A DNA stretch of 64,000 bases from Flammula alnicola (Eukaryota > Basidiomycota > Agaricomycetes > Agaricales > Strophariaceae), in the NCBI GenBank assembly GCA_015499995.1, contig JADNRV010000003.1, positions 310,001-374,000 of the forward strand, written 5' to 3'. Positions 36,087-46,703 of this stretch are shown piece after piece (position 1 is the stretch's first letter; each line of letters begins with the position of its first letter). The notes beneath the pieces were generated by a model. That model ran no database searches and was not told the DNA's origin. It saw nothing but the letters and a program-made list of their open reading frames with translations. The position numbers were made by a program, and so were the translations under genes.

Positions 36087-37653
36087 ATGCTGACTTTGTG
36101 GCAGAGATTGTCCAATCTTATCTTCCCGTTCAGTTGGTAATGTTTTATCCAGACGTATTATCAGCAACACCCTCTTACTTTAACCCAGTCCCTTTGTCTT
36201 CGTCACCCCTGTACGACCCGAGCTCGAAAAGATACCTCGGACGCCTCCAGATCTGCCACTGGAAATATGGCTGGAGATTTTTCAATTTGCCACATATGTC
36301 CATCAGAATATTACAATCAAGCCGCTCGACCCTTTCACCCCCAAACACACGACGACGAATGCTATGGGAGCTAATACACCATCTCTAGCGATGCGCACTA
36401 AGCTTGCCCTGGTCCTCGTCTCGAAGCCATGGAGGCGCGTGGCAGTCCAGATGCTCTACGAACATATCGTAATTCGCAGCCCAGCCCGTGCCAATGTCAT
36501 TCTTCAGACCCTGGAATGTAGTCAACCGCATCAGTCCTCCGAGGTTCAAGAGGCAAAGGCATTAGGGTATGGCCAATGGACGCGACATATCGAAGTTTAC
36601 ACCTTCTCTCGGGGATCTGGGGATATTCGGTATCTCCAGACACTCTTCAAGATATTTCGTCTCTGCCCCAACTTGAGGATGTTGAGCGGAAGGTGGCTCC
36701 ACAATCTTCCCATCGAGTTCTTGAACGGCCTCTCAGGGCTTTTAGGGCCGTCGCTTTCAGGATTATATTGGAACGAGCAGAATACGGCTCTCCACCAGAA
36801 CGCGACTACGGGTCCTGCATTTCTAGCCTCTTTCCGATCGTTACGTGTCCTCGACCTCCGACACTTCATAGGAAGCGATCCCTCGTCCTGGCCTCAATCC
36901 GAACCGAAACCAACACTTCCTCTGCTTCAGGACCTTATTCTTTCAACTCATCCAAGAAGCTTAGAGGTTGCCACCATGCTCTGTATGCCTTCCTTGCGAA
37001 ATTTAACTCTGAGAACTCCGATATTGGACGACGAAAGCCAAGAGTTATTGAAAGCATTCTTGATCGTTCACGGGCAGCGCCTCGTGACCGTAGACTTACC
37101 CACTCCTTCCGCAGATTCTGAACCGGACCCAGACAACGCGTTCCTGAGGAGAATTGCTGCACACCTCAACCCCGACATCCTCCTTGCCCCAGATGTGTGT
37201 CCCAACTTGGAGACGCTCACATTCCCAGTCACGTCACCGCCTATAACATCGCATATACATCCCAATCTCCGTCGTATTGGCATACGTGGTGCCAACGTCG
37301 ATGGCCTTTATCCTGACAAAATATCATCAACAAGGGACCATTTGATGGCGATCAACACTGACAAGTATCCCAGACTAGAATGGATTCAGACAGTCGGTTT
37401 CCTTGTCGAGGCACACTCAGATTCTCTCATTAAAGATGTTTTTATCTGGTGGGTCGAACGGTTCGAAGCCATGGGGGTCACGTTGGTCGACGGAGAAGGT
37501 GTGATGTGGGCTTACTACCCTGAGCTCGTTCAAGAGGAGGCTGTCCTTGGGAGGACGGGTAACGGGAGCCTCACAACTATGCTCAAGCCATCTAGCGGAA
37601 ATTCCAAAGAGCAAATCCAAGACAACAATAAACTCAAGGATGAGATAGATTAA
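36087..37653 (+). CDS. F-box protein
   Basis: Two exons (36087-36136, 36189-37653) give 504 aa. The tiny first exon (17 codons) splices in frame to a segment with the F-box core PPDLPLEIWLEIFQFAT, a short gap, and then SLAMRTKLALVLVSKPWRRV, the pattern of mushroom F-box proteins. The C-terminal part contains loosely repeated leucine-rich units (CPNLRMLSGRWLHNLPIEFL, FRSLRVLDLRHF, MPSLRNLTLRTP, CPNLETLTFPV), suggesting an LRR-like substrate receptor. F-box proteins recruit targets to SCF ubiquitin ligases; the target is unknown. The promoter must lie in the 160 bp shared with the divergent Vps3844 gene. Confidence 0.8.
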
Positions 37654-37997
37654 CCGTGATCTGTGGGTATAAACACTATTAACCTTATATATCTCTATAG
37701 GTATGTTTATACATCTCATTCGTTACTTACATTTAATGTATTGCAAACCGTAGCGCGTAATCAAATGGTATCACTTTGGATTCCAATATCACGAACATTT
37801 CATTTATTAATCTAACGTTTGTAAAGTACAGATAGCATGCAAACTGCAGTCTAGGTACGATATATTGCCAATTATCAACATGTGCCAGTGAGTTCAAAGT
37901 CTAATGGGTATACTTAGATGCAATAGGCAGGATCAACGAATATGTATAACTTTTGGGTGATGAGACCTTGGATTGTCCACCGTAGCATATCATGTCG
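37654..37997. other. Intergenic between convergent genes (344 bp)
   Basis: AT-rich 3' untranslated sequence of the F-box gene and of the mitochondrial carrier gene. No further feature seen. Confidence 0.5.
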
Positions 37998-39212
37998 TTA
38001 TAGTTTATCTAGGGCGCGCATGGCCACCTCGAAACCAAGGAACGTTGCGCCATTGGCAAAGGGTGATCTGTGAAATAATGAGGACCCGACACGGCGGTCT
38101 AGCAAACACACAACGTACCTAATTAGGGTCGGCCCAAGGCCTCGAGTAAACGCTCCAATGCCCTCGGTACGCCATACTGTGCGGACGCAATCTAGTGTCG
38201 ACCTGTATTTTTGCCCGGTTGAAGGTGAAAATCCATCCGTCTGCATTCGTGACTTGATCATATCTATGGGATATATCACCGCCCAGAGCTGCGCGCTTGG
38301 TTAATATCCAAAGTTGTGCCAGCAATCAAGCACTCACAGCATAACCTGCTGCAGCACCATAGGCCACAGAATTGATTGGCTTGATCTGGTCCCGTCGGAT
38401 GCCCTTCTTTGCCATTTCCCATTGTACCAATTTCTCATATGTTAGGAAGTATATTCCATAGCCACTGGCTTCGCGAAGGAGAGTGACGGCCTGGCCTTTG
38501 TAAATACCAGCAATGCCACTTTGCGCATAAATTTTTTTGATCGCGTCCCAAGGCCCATTGTATAGAGGGTTCGTGTTTGACTGAGTTTGCAGACCTAGCC
38601 AAATCATGCTTTTGAGTAACAGTCGCACGACTGGATAGAACTAATGACTCACGGATACGAATGTGTTCTACAGGTCCAGAAACCACACCGTTTGCCAAAC
38701 CAGCAAAAACACCTGAGATAAAGAGCTGATTTCCCGTTAAGGATTTTCCACCCTCTCCTCCCAGACCGGCTGCGAGGTTTTGAGTCGCAAAAATTCGTTT
38801 CGCGTATTCCAAGGCACCGAATTGGATGGAAACACAGACACCAATCCCAAGAAGCGGTGTTAAGGTACCCTATAAATGGATTAGGAAAAAATGAAACTAG
38901 GAGACGAAGTCAAGTGCCTTGTAGAAAGCTAGGGGACCTTCGTTCTTGAGTATGCCGCCTGCACAATGTAGCATTCCATTGTAGGTGCCTTTGGGAGCTG
39001 TTTGCATTCGCTACCGAAAGGACGAACATTAGATGCTATGAAATTTAGATACCCGATGAAAACTTACCACTTTGACAATGTCAAATGGTTGACCGACCAA
39101 CACCTAAATTGTCATGTGAACATACGACACCTCCATGGAAATTTGTTGATATTCTGACCTGGCAAATTCCACCAAAGGTGCCAGCAGTCAGATCCTTTAC
39201 TGTGTTCGACAT
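37998..39212 (-). CDS. Mitochondrial solute carrier, YMC1-like (SLC25 family)
   Basis: Seven exons (39212-39159, 39103-39068, 39010-38918, 38869-38653, 38594-38338, 38288-38119, 38067-37998) give 298 aa, the canonical carrier length. The three repeats carry the signature P-x-[DE]-x-x-[KR]: QPFDIVKVRMQT, GPVEHIRIRLQT and YPIDMIKSRMQT. The first matrix-side block (DLTAGTFGGICQVLVGQPFD) and FYKGTLTPLLGIGVCVSIQF match the YMC1/YMC2 subgroup, inner-membrane carriers connected with amino-acid and organic-acid exchange. The substrate is inferred only from that resemblance. The third intron uses a GC donor (AAG then GCACTT) with a normal TATAG acceptor; this is required for frame closure. A transposable element begins 230 bp upstream of the start codon. 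Confidence 0.9.
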
Positions 39213-39432
39213 TGTACGATGCCGGGAGGGAGCAAGTTGGGAGCAAGGCAGTCCTGAGTCACAGCTTCTGTCAAGAGCTCAGCCAATTGCATAAATCCGA
39301 AAACACTTGGTGTTCGGTGATCAGTGATCGGAGCATATCTGTCCAAATCTGATAGATAAGATAATGAAGGAAAAGGAAATTCTTTAGATCTTGATCAATT
39401 TTCAATTCAAACATGCACATACAGAGCGCTCC

Positions 39433-39533
39433 GTCCCTGATCACTTTTGACTTTCCGCCCTGAACCTTAATTTTTATTTGGGATTTGGAATTCTAGAAAG
39501 TCCGCCCCCGCCTTTGTTTACTTTGGCTCATTG
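39433..39533 (+). repeat. Left TIR of the 39.4-40.5 kb element, with target duplication
   Basis: Target duplication GTCCCTGAT at 39433-39441 followed by the inverted repeat; strongest match from about 39448 (GACTTTCCGCCCTG) to about 39530. Confidence 0.8.
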
Positions 39534-40513
39534 TCCGAAATGGGTACTTACGTGCTAAGAATAACTCCTGCTTTTCTTACTTGGCACCATCATCCCCGCT
39601 GAACTCACCTCCAGAACCCCCCCTTTGCGACCTGCTGGCGTGAACTGAATCTGCGCCTTCATTAGCGGTACCCCTGGACTTGCACCATGGTCATGGCGGG
39701 CATCTCGCCCCAGCCGTTCTTCTTCGACTTCAGGGCGGCGGTCTCGATGGTGCACGAGAGCCCGAACGGACTCGAGCTACAAGACTCTATCATGAGAACG
39801 GAGTGGGAGGAAGGTGCGAGATGTGAGTGCAAATTGCTCACCACTGGCGTACAACTCTGACCAACCGCCCATGATCTCCATTGACCACCCTTGAAACACG
39901 CTCAGACAGCCCCGAGCCTCGGTTACGTGCGGCTAGGCACGAACACCCCTCTCGACCGCCTGTGGATGTCTATCGTCACCCACGAAGGCTCGCGAGCAAC
40001 CGACAGCCACTCGCGAACACCTCAGACGCCCACGAACACCCCTGGACCGCCCGTGGACGCTTACAACCCACCCACAAACACAAACACTCGCCAGCACCGC
40101 AGGAGCATGGGCAGTGGAGGAACACGAAGGAGGATCCAGGCAGTGGGAGGCCCACCAGGTATGTCACCAACAATGCTCCTTCTCAATGTCAACTACGTAA
40201 CCAGAGCGGCCTATGTACATTGCATACTTAGTATTAACCTGTCCGTTTCTTACCTCGCCGTGTATGTACTTTTCTCTGTAGAAATATCACTTAAATTATC
40301 TTTTAAGTATTATGCGTGTGTCATCCCGCCGTTGGGCCTGCAGCTCCTGTGAGCCAACAGGGATCCGGACTTTGAGCGTTTGCGGCCCGATGAACGGCTG
40401 CCCGCGCTCTGCCTATTTTCGGTCGAGAACCAAAGTAAACAAAGGCGGGGCGGACTTTCTAGAATTCCATATCCCAAATAAAAATTAAGGTTCAGGGCGG
40501 AAAGTCAACAACT
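39442..40513. mobile_element. Non-autonomous TIR DNA transposon, 1.07 kb, 9-bp target duplication
   Basis: The two ends are inverted copies of each other for about 85-95 bp. Both read, outside to inside, GACTTTCCGCCCTGAACCTT, then AATTTTTATTTGGGAT, then GGAATTCTAGAAAGTCCGCC, then TTTGTTTACTTTGG, with only a few differences. The 9-mer GTCCCTGAT flanks both sides (39433-39441 and 40514-40522), a good target-site duplication. The interior is GC-rich with loosely repeated CGAACACC units (about 39930-40060) and carries no transposase. The 9-bp duplication and long TIRs suggest a Mutator-like derivative; 8 bp (hAT) is also possible. It sits between the carrier and zinc-finger start codons. Confidence 0.85.
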
Positions 40514-40522
40514 GTCCCTGAT
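40422..40522 (-). repeat. Right TIR of the 39.4-40.5 kb element, with target duplication
   Basis: Reverse complement of the left TIR, ending GGGCGGAAAGTC, followed by a few bases and the second GTCCCTGAT (40514-40522). Confidence 0.8.
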
Positions 40523-40657
40523 TGCCTAATCGAGCTCGCTTGCTCAAAATGAACTAGGAAAGTGTCTCTGCCGCTCATTTATAACTTATTCGGAAACCTT
40601 GAGCTGACGAACACTTCACCCTAACGAAGCAGCTTCACCTAGACGAGAGTCTCACTA

Positions 40658-42583
40658 ATGGAGGAACTCGGCTTTACAGTGGGCCCTGGAACGGGCGAGC
40701 AAGAAGACTGGGACGACCAGGAAGAGTACGACGAGGAAGAGGAAGATGACGCTGATATTGACGCGGAGGCTTTGGAAATAGCCAGGCGATTAGGAGAAGA
40801 GCTATGGGCTGATATAAGTAAGGTTAACGCTGAACGAAATGCGGCGTCCTCGGCAAATGGTCCACCACTGGTGGTGTCTCCTCCGACTGATGCTCAGACC
40901 TCTGCCACAACGAATGCGTTTGGGCATGTAGCGCCTTCGTTTCCGGCGCGTATACCGCGAAAAGAAGAAGCGATAATTGCGACTATGAAGGGAATTCTTG
41001 CGCTGTTGGAGAATGACCCTCTCGCCAAAGCTACACTCGCCTCCACAACTATCCCTAATGGGCCCAACGTTTTGGAAGTCTTGCTGCGATGCAATGCTGA
41101 GGGCAGTATTGTAAAGAGTATTGCGGGGCCTCTCAGCCAAGTCATCGTTGCACTTGCGCGCTCCGATACCCTGTTCCGCAACTTGAAGCAATCGAATGCT
41201 TCAGCTATCCAGCTTAACAAGGGAAAACGGAAACGCGAAGAATTCGATGTAGGCCATCATCTACATGCTCATGCATACAAACGGCCATATGTTCCCGATG
41301 TCGATCTCCACAATCAAGTTGTTGAAGCCGTGCGTATCATATCGCAAGCACTTGGAGCACCCCCCTCGCAAGCACTTGACCCGACATTGGTTTCCTCAAT
41401 TCGTCTCCACCTGCATCAAGTCTTCCTTTTTGCTGTCACATCCTCAGCCGCTGGCGGTCCCAGTATGCATGCTCTGCAAGAAATTAGCGGATTAATACAA
41501 GTTATAGGTGTCCTGAGCGGAATTCAAATAGGACACTCACCGGACGCCATGGCTCATCCTCCTAGCCAGCCCTATGCCCAAAGCTCCACGTATCCGTGGA
41601 ACTCTCAACCATCTACCGTACCAACCGACATAGGAACAGCCGTTTACCCATGCCTTGTTGCCGGCTGCCATAAAACTTTCTCTCGACTTTACAGTCTGCG
41701 TGCTCATCAGAGGAGCCATTCTTCGCACCGACCTTTCCGATGTAGCTTTTGTCCCGCCTCATTTGCCCGAAACCATGATTTGAAACGGCACGTTAAATTG
41801 CACGATAAGAAGGCATGGAAGTGCGAAGGCTGCCAGAAAATCTTTTCGCGACGAGACGCTATTAAACGGCATAAAACGGGGACAAAAAGCCGTGGGCCTA
41901 GAAGCGAAATTTGTTTGGTTGCGGAGGTAATCGAGGTCCAGTTAGAAGGTGAAGAGGCCGAAGATGCGATACGAGAAGAGAGGAGAGCCAAACTATGGAA
42001 CGGGATCGTCATTCCGTCTAGGGATATCAAGACCGTCGACGAGGGCGAAATAAACCCTGCTGTCATCGCCGGAATGCAGGCATCCGTCATGGGTCTGCAT
42101 GGTCTCCTTCAAGGCTTGGTCGGTAACGCCCTCGGCAACAGTACTGGCCACCCTCCTACGGCGCCTGCAGACCCATCAGCGGGTCAAGCTACTTTAGCAA
42201 GTGTAATAGCCCGCGCACAGTCGCAAAACATCCTCTCTGTCTTTGTACCGCCGACCTCCACGGTACAACCTCCTTCGAGTGAGGCCCCGTTAAACTCTAT
42301 GGCCGCAAACTTGTCAGCTGCGGAAAAAAATGCAGCCCAAGCTCAAACGGTCGGCGAGAACCCTGAGAACCATCAGCCTATTGCATCCTTATCGATGTAT
42401 GGACTTTCCGATGAGCAAGCCCACCTCCTAGAAATTGCCATTGCCAGCGCCGCCTCCGCAGCTCAAGCTCAGGCAGAGGCAGAGGCAGCTCTTGAGGAGG
42501 AGGAAGAGGAAGACAACGACCAGGAAGATAACGAATACGATGACAGCGAGATGGAGCAAGATAAGGAACCAGCTTCAGAGTAA
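40658..42583 (+). CDS. C2H2 zinc-finger protein, probable transcription factor
   Basis: Single-exon gene, 641 aa. The N-terminus is very acidic (EDWDDQEEYDEEEEDDADID), followed by a long helical/disordered region with a basic patch KGKRKREE (possible nuclear signal). Three tandem C2H2 fingers occupy about residues 330-410: CLVAGCHKTFSRLYSLRAHQ-x-SH, CSFCPASFARNHDLKRHVKLH and CEGCQKIFSRRDAIKRHK. The third lacks the normal last His position. The C-terminus is rich in Ala/Gln and ends in an acidic Glu/Asp run. Expected to be a nuclear DNA-binding regulator; the targets are unknown. The right end of a transposable element with its duplication finishes 135 bp before the ATG, so the promoter or 5' leader is at least partly element-derived. 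The gene converges with the small hypothetical gene downstream. Confidence 0.85.
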   Translation: MEELGFTVGPGTGEQEDWDDQEEYDEEEEDDADIDAEALEIARRLGEELWADISKVNAERNAASSANGPPLVVSPPTDAQTSATTNAFGHVAPSFPARIPRKEEAIIATMKGILALLENDPLAKATLASTTIPNGPNVLEVLLRCNAEGSIVKSIAGPLSQVIVALARSDTLFRNLKQSNASAIQLNKGKRKREEFDVGHHLHAHAYKRPYVPDVDLHNQVVEAVRIISQALGAPPSQALDPTLVSSIRLHLHQVFLFAVTSSAAGGPSMHALQEISGLIQVIGVLSGIQIGHSPDAMAHPPSQPYAQSSTYPWNSQPSTVPTDIGTAVYPCLVAGCHKTFSRLYSLRAHQRSHSSHRPFRCSFCPASFARNHDLKRHVKLHDKKAWKCEGCQKIFSRRDAIKRHKTGTKSRGPRSEICLVAEVIEVQLEGEEAEDAIREERRAKLWNGIVIPSRDIKTVDEGEINPAVIAGMQASVMGLHGLLQGLVGNALGNSTGHPPTAPADPSAGQATLASVIARAQSQNILSVFVPPTSTVQPPSSEAPLNSMAANLSAAEKNAAQAQTVGENPENHQPIASLSMYGLSDEQAHLLEIAIASAASAAQAQAEAEAALEEEEEEDNDQEDNEYDDSEMEQDKEPASE

Positions 42584-42861
42584 ATATATTATTGCGAAAT
42601 CAAAGTGTACAAAATGTAAGTCCGTTCATTGGTTTTTGTGTCCTCTCATTTCAATTTATTTTGACGGGATAAATAGTTTCAACGCCAGAAAACTCTCGAC
42701 TGCAATCATCCACCGTGTACAAAAAATGCCAGCGTCCACATAATGCTCGAAATCGAAAGAGAGCAAAAATGCTGAAGTCGCACTAGACTGCCAAGGTCAA
42801 ACGAAAATTCGAGAAGATTATATCCATCCTCACCCGACATACGAGCCGCTGCGCAGACCGG

Positions 42862-43558
42862 CTACATCTTCGTTTTTCGATCTGGTCTTCGCGGATTATT
42901 ATATCGTGTCTTGATGTCCGCGTCAAGTTTCCTCCACTTTTCTTGGTTTTCTAGTGATTCTCGTTTCCAAGCATCCGCAATTGCTTGCGCTGGAGACACA
43001 GTCGGACTTGGTGGGCAGACCTGTTTCCGCACGCCATGCGGTGATGGTGAATCGGATGTCATCTGTGTAGGGACCGAACCATACGGCGATTGAGAAAAGG
43101 CTAAGATGCTCAAGTGAAGAATGCGTACAACGGTAACGAGCGCTTCGTTGAGGCCGTGACTGGGAACAACGTCTGTCCATTCTTATATCAGAATCTCGGG
43201 CAAGGGGTAAGACAGAATGCAAGGACTTGTGTACTAAGAGCTCGATGCACGGGCAATAGGAAGGACGTATAGTTCACACCCTTGAAACCTCCGAACAAAG
43301 GGGATCCTATATCAGGCAACTTCAAAGGATGTTACATGGTCGGGGCGAGATCGAAACATGCCTTTTCGGGATGAATAGTTGTGTGGATAGAACAGACAAC
43401 AACTGAGAGGGAAATGGGACGTTTCGTTCGTGAATAGTAGATGAGAAGTCTGTCGGTGTATAAAATCATACCTTATAACCCAGGGATGCGAGGAATGCGG
43501 ATAACACACTTTGAGGGCCTGAGATAGATTTGATGGCTTGTGGAATTTGGCTTGACAT
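42862..43558 (-). CDS. Small hypothetical protein (spliced model, uncertain 5' end)
   Basis: No family recognised. The last exon (43172-42862) encodes a coherent peptide with LNEALVTVVRILHLSILAFS and a polar tail with AIADAWKRESLENQEKWRKL. It is preceded by a 62-nt GTACAC...ACAG intron and by an exon encoding GVNYTSFLLPVHRAL (ending at 43235). A first exon 43558-43472 (MSSQIPQAIKSISGPQSVLS...) ends at a good GTATGA donor and joins in frame if the acceptor is the TTTCAAG near 43291. In the same frame, upstream of 43558, the reading continues coding-like (TIQEAVDLALNTSLWQTRC) to about 43670, so the true start may lie further upstream. Function unknown; the exon order rests on splice signals only. 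Confidence 0.4.
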
Positions 43559-44813
43559 GGAATTTTGATGATTAGACAACACACGATTACAGCGAGTTTG
43601 CCAGAGACTCGTGTTCAACGCGAGGTCGACCGCTTCTTGAATCGTGTTTGCGAGAGCAACCGGATCCGTTACGATTTCGGGTTAATTGACGCAGATGGGA
43701 AGCCTTGGAGAAAGCCGCAGATCTCGAGAAGATTATTTTGGTACGGTACCAGAGCTCAGTGATCTGTTTCTCTCGTGAAGCACCAAGCTCTAGGATGAAC
43801 CGAACATGCACCCCGGTTGCCCATATTTGCTGGATCATACATGTAAATTCATTGCCTCGCTCTCGGATAATTCGGGCTTCGAATTTGGCGGATAGCAACA
43901 TAGAAACACCCAAGCTCCGAAAATAAGAGGGAGAAAACAAGGCTGCCCATATTGGACCTGTCCAGAGAAAGAAGGGGAACCCCGGATATGTCGTTGGGTT
44001 CAGCCTCGAGTGCATTAAAGCTCCGGACTTGGAACGCTGTTCCGTCCTGCCGTAAGAGACCGATTTTCTATATTTTGACCTGCCGCAATTAAGCAGAACC
44101 ATGGAAGGGCCTCAGATAATGGATAATTAGGTGCTCGAGCGACCCTGTCTTCGGAATCGATGACCACGCGAGTGGTAATTTATGAGGACTCTGGTGACTA
44201 ACGTTATCGCGTCATCGATGAATGTGCAAGCCACAGAAACCCACATTATCTTTTGCGTCTATCTGTCAAGCAATTCATGCGACGCCGTTCGCGGCCAATG
44301 TTGACCGTCAGCATTACGGGTCAGCTCGGAGCTTGAGGATGTACGCATAAAATGCATCAGACCGTGGACAGTCAGGTCACGGAGCCATGTGTGATAATCA
44401 GTGCTGCCGAGCCTTGATATGATTAATGTTAAATGTGGCAGTAGGCGCATGTATACGCCGAGACGTTGATTCCAGATAGGGCAAGTAGGGAACAATTGGG
44501 AACAAGGAATTGGTAGAGGCGCTCGGAGGCAATGGGACGGTTGTATCGGTTTCCTGAAACGGTAATGTTCTTGACGGCGCCTGAAAGTCGAGGAGTACCG
44601 TGACAATCATGATCCACCAAAAAATATTTAGCACAAAACCATCATGACCCGCCATGGGCACGAGGTAAAACGTGAGGATAAGTCCGCGTAATCATAACTA
44701 ATTACGGTGATTATGGTATATCAGGGATTTTGTACTTAACACACCGTGGCGTTGAAGAATTATATTAGATCCACGTCACGTCCGTTTCATGTCATATGCA
44801 GGTGCTTCGTTCC
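43559..44813. other. Intergenic or unresolved, 1.25 kb
   Basis: Overlapping reverse-strand open frames (to 171 codons) occur at 43.6-44.1 and 44.26-44.66 kb. They switch frame repeatedly and carry no recognisable motif. Part may belong to an upstream exon of the small hypothetical gene or to a decayed gene. Confidence 0.35.
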
Positions 44814-46525
44814 TCACTCGAGCCAGGGCCACAGCGCAAAGATGACCATAAGCAGGGAAAACCGCATGGGCAGGGCGCTCTTGATATGCAAAGAAGACCC
44901 AGACGACGTAGGTCTTGGGCTTACCTGCGTGTTTGATGTAGGAGTCGGTCCACCATTTTGGGTCGCGTTCACTAAACGCGTTCAAACGATCAGTAAACTT
45001 ACTTACGGCAAAGGATGGGCCAGAACAGGAACTTACGAATTGAATCAAGCAAAGTGTCATTAAAGTCCCCACCTGCTTCCCACATCGCAAATCCCTTCAG
45101 GCCGGCTGAATGAATGAATCCACCTTTAATAGCAAACGACTGCGCGTCGTCGTACGAAACGTAAACTCCAGTTGTTGTGGTATAAAGAAATGGCTGTGAA
45201 TTTTTTCGGTCTTCAGTGGTTCCCTTGAAACATTCATCGGCGACAACATACCGTTTGACTGCAGTTGTCAAATAGGAAATCAATCCCATTCGTGGTCGAT
45301 CCATCCCGGTTCAAGAAACCTTCTTCCATCAGACCCCAATACGTATAAACTCCTCCAGGACCCTGCGTAACACCGCAGACATCCACGCCCCCATCCCCAT
45401 CCCACTTGTCTCCAACGCGTTCGAGGGTCGCGTTGTATATTGGATATTCCTTGAGGGTAAAATTCTGGCCTGACTTCCCGGAGCTTGGTGAAAGCACGAA
45501 AGAATGGCCATAAGCAGGGACGCCGAGAACGATCTGATTTGCTGGCATTCCTGCAGCTGTCCAGTCATTTACTGCGGACGCAGCGGAGCCAAAGCGCGCC
45601 CCGACAGGTGCACATGAATCGTTCAAGGGTGAACTGGGACCTGCGCCTATTGCAGGGTTCGATTTGACGTCATAATTCATGATTGCTATGTAATCCAGCA
45701 CTGTGCTGAACTCCGAGATGTTCGCAGATGGCGAACCTGTAGAGTCTACCCAAGGGGTATCAAATGTCGCGGCCGAAAGTATAAGCTTCTTCCCTACCGT
45801 GGAATTTCGAAGTTCTTGAAGAAAGGCAAGGAAATTGTCGGTGTCATGAGGATCGACTTCGTTGCATCCAATGCCTTGTAAACCGGGAAATTCCCAGCTG
45901 CAAACTTGGTAACCCATTTCGTGTCCTAAAAACACACAAACTTACTCAAAGTCCAGACCATCTAGGTCATATTTCTGCGCAAGACTGCTGACGGTCTTCA
46001 CAAAAGCTGTCCTATTTCCCGAAGTCCGTACGTGTGGAGAAAACCAGCGGGATCCAGTCCAACCTCCGATGGAAATGGCAGCTTTCACGTTCTATTGAAC
46101 AAGAAAAATCTATCTTGAGCACTTGCAAGTTCGCACTTCGGAAGATAGGGAATAATCTCACGTGTTGGTGCGCCAGAGAAACGAACTGTGGAAGCAGCTG
46201 TTCGTCCGATGAAGCGAGGGAGAGTGTAGACACATCTGGAGTGGTTGTTCTGATAATCCAAAAATGAATGAGTAAAGGATGGCGTTTCCACGGAGGGAGG
46301 GCCTAAAAAAACAACCCACGCGAATGCATAAGTCAAATGTGTATACTTCGACCAGCTAACTTGAGATAGCGGGAAGTCTGCCGCATGCCAACCAGTGTAC
46401 CATGCCGCAGAAATAGTTGCATTGCTCCGAGAGATCGTAGTAGATGAAGCTCTGGGCTGGAAGGATGCCAGGGCCGTAAGGCAGGTCGTCAATAGTGACA
46501 GAGGTATCAACGTATACTTTGACAT
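44814..46525 (-). CDS. GH18 chitinase with signal peptide and GPI-type C-terminus
   Basis: Six exons (46525-46320, 46249-46162, 46091-45946, 45897-45252, 45193-45037, 44971-44814) give 466 aa with exact frame closure. A signal peptide (YTLIPLSLLTTCLTALASF) sends it to the secretory pathway. GH18 features: KYTHLTYAFA, the SxGG motif in AAISIGGWTGSRWF, and the catalytic DGLDFDWEFPG, whose second-last Asp codon is split by an intron. Downstream are MNYDV, YGHSFVLS and KGFAMWEAGGDF (barrel Trp). The glutamate acid/base is present, so hydrolysis of chitin by substrate assistance is expected. The C-terminus is Ser/Thr/Pro-rich and ends in a hydrophobic stretch (MRFSLLMVIFALWPWLE), as expected for GPI attachment at the cell wall. 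A transposon end lies 178 bp upstream of the start. Confidence 0.92.
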
Positions 46526-46703
46526 TATCACGAATGTTAGAATATGAAATTGTCGGAATGAAAGAGAGTGGCAAAGGATTGGAAAGTGGGGGGGCCAGGT
46601 GGGTCAACTTGAATTATAGGGTCATTGGAGAAAGGTGGACTTTTGGGTCTGCTTGACATCAGAGAACGAATCTGACCATTTGTGGTGATCATCATATGGT
46701 GCT

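Noticed and set aside
43587..44102. 171-codon reverse-strand open frame as a gene in its own right
   Set aside because: No recognisable domain. Better coding signals appear in another frame of the same strand near 43.56-43.67 kb, so this frame is probably a shadow or a mixture of exons.
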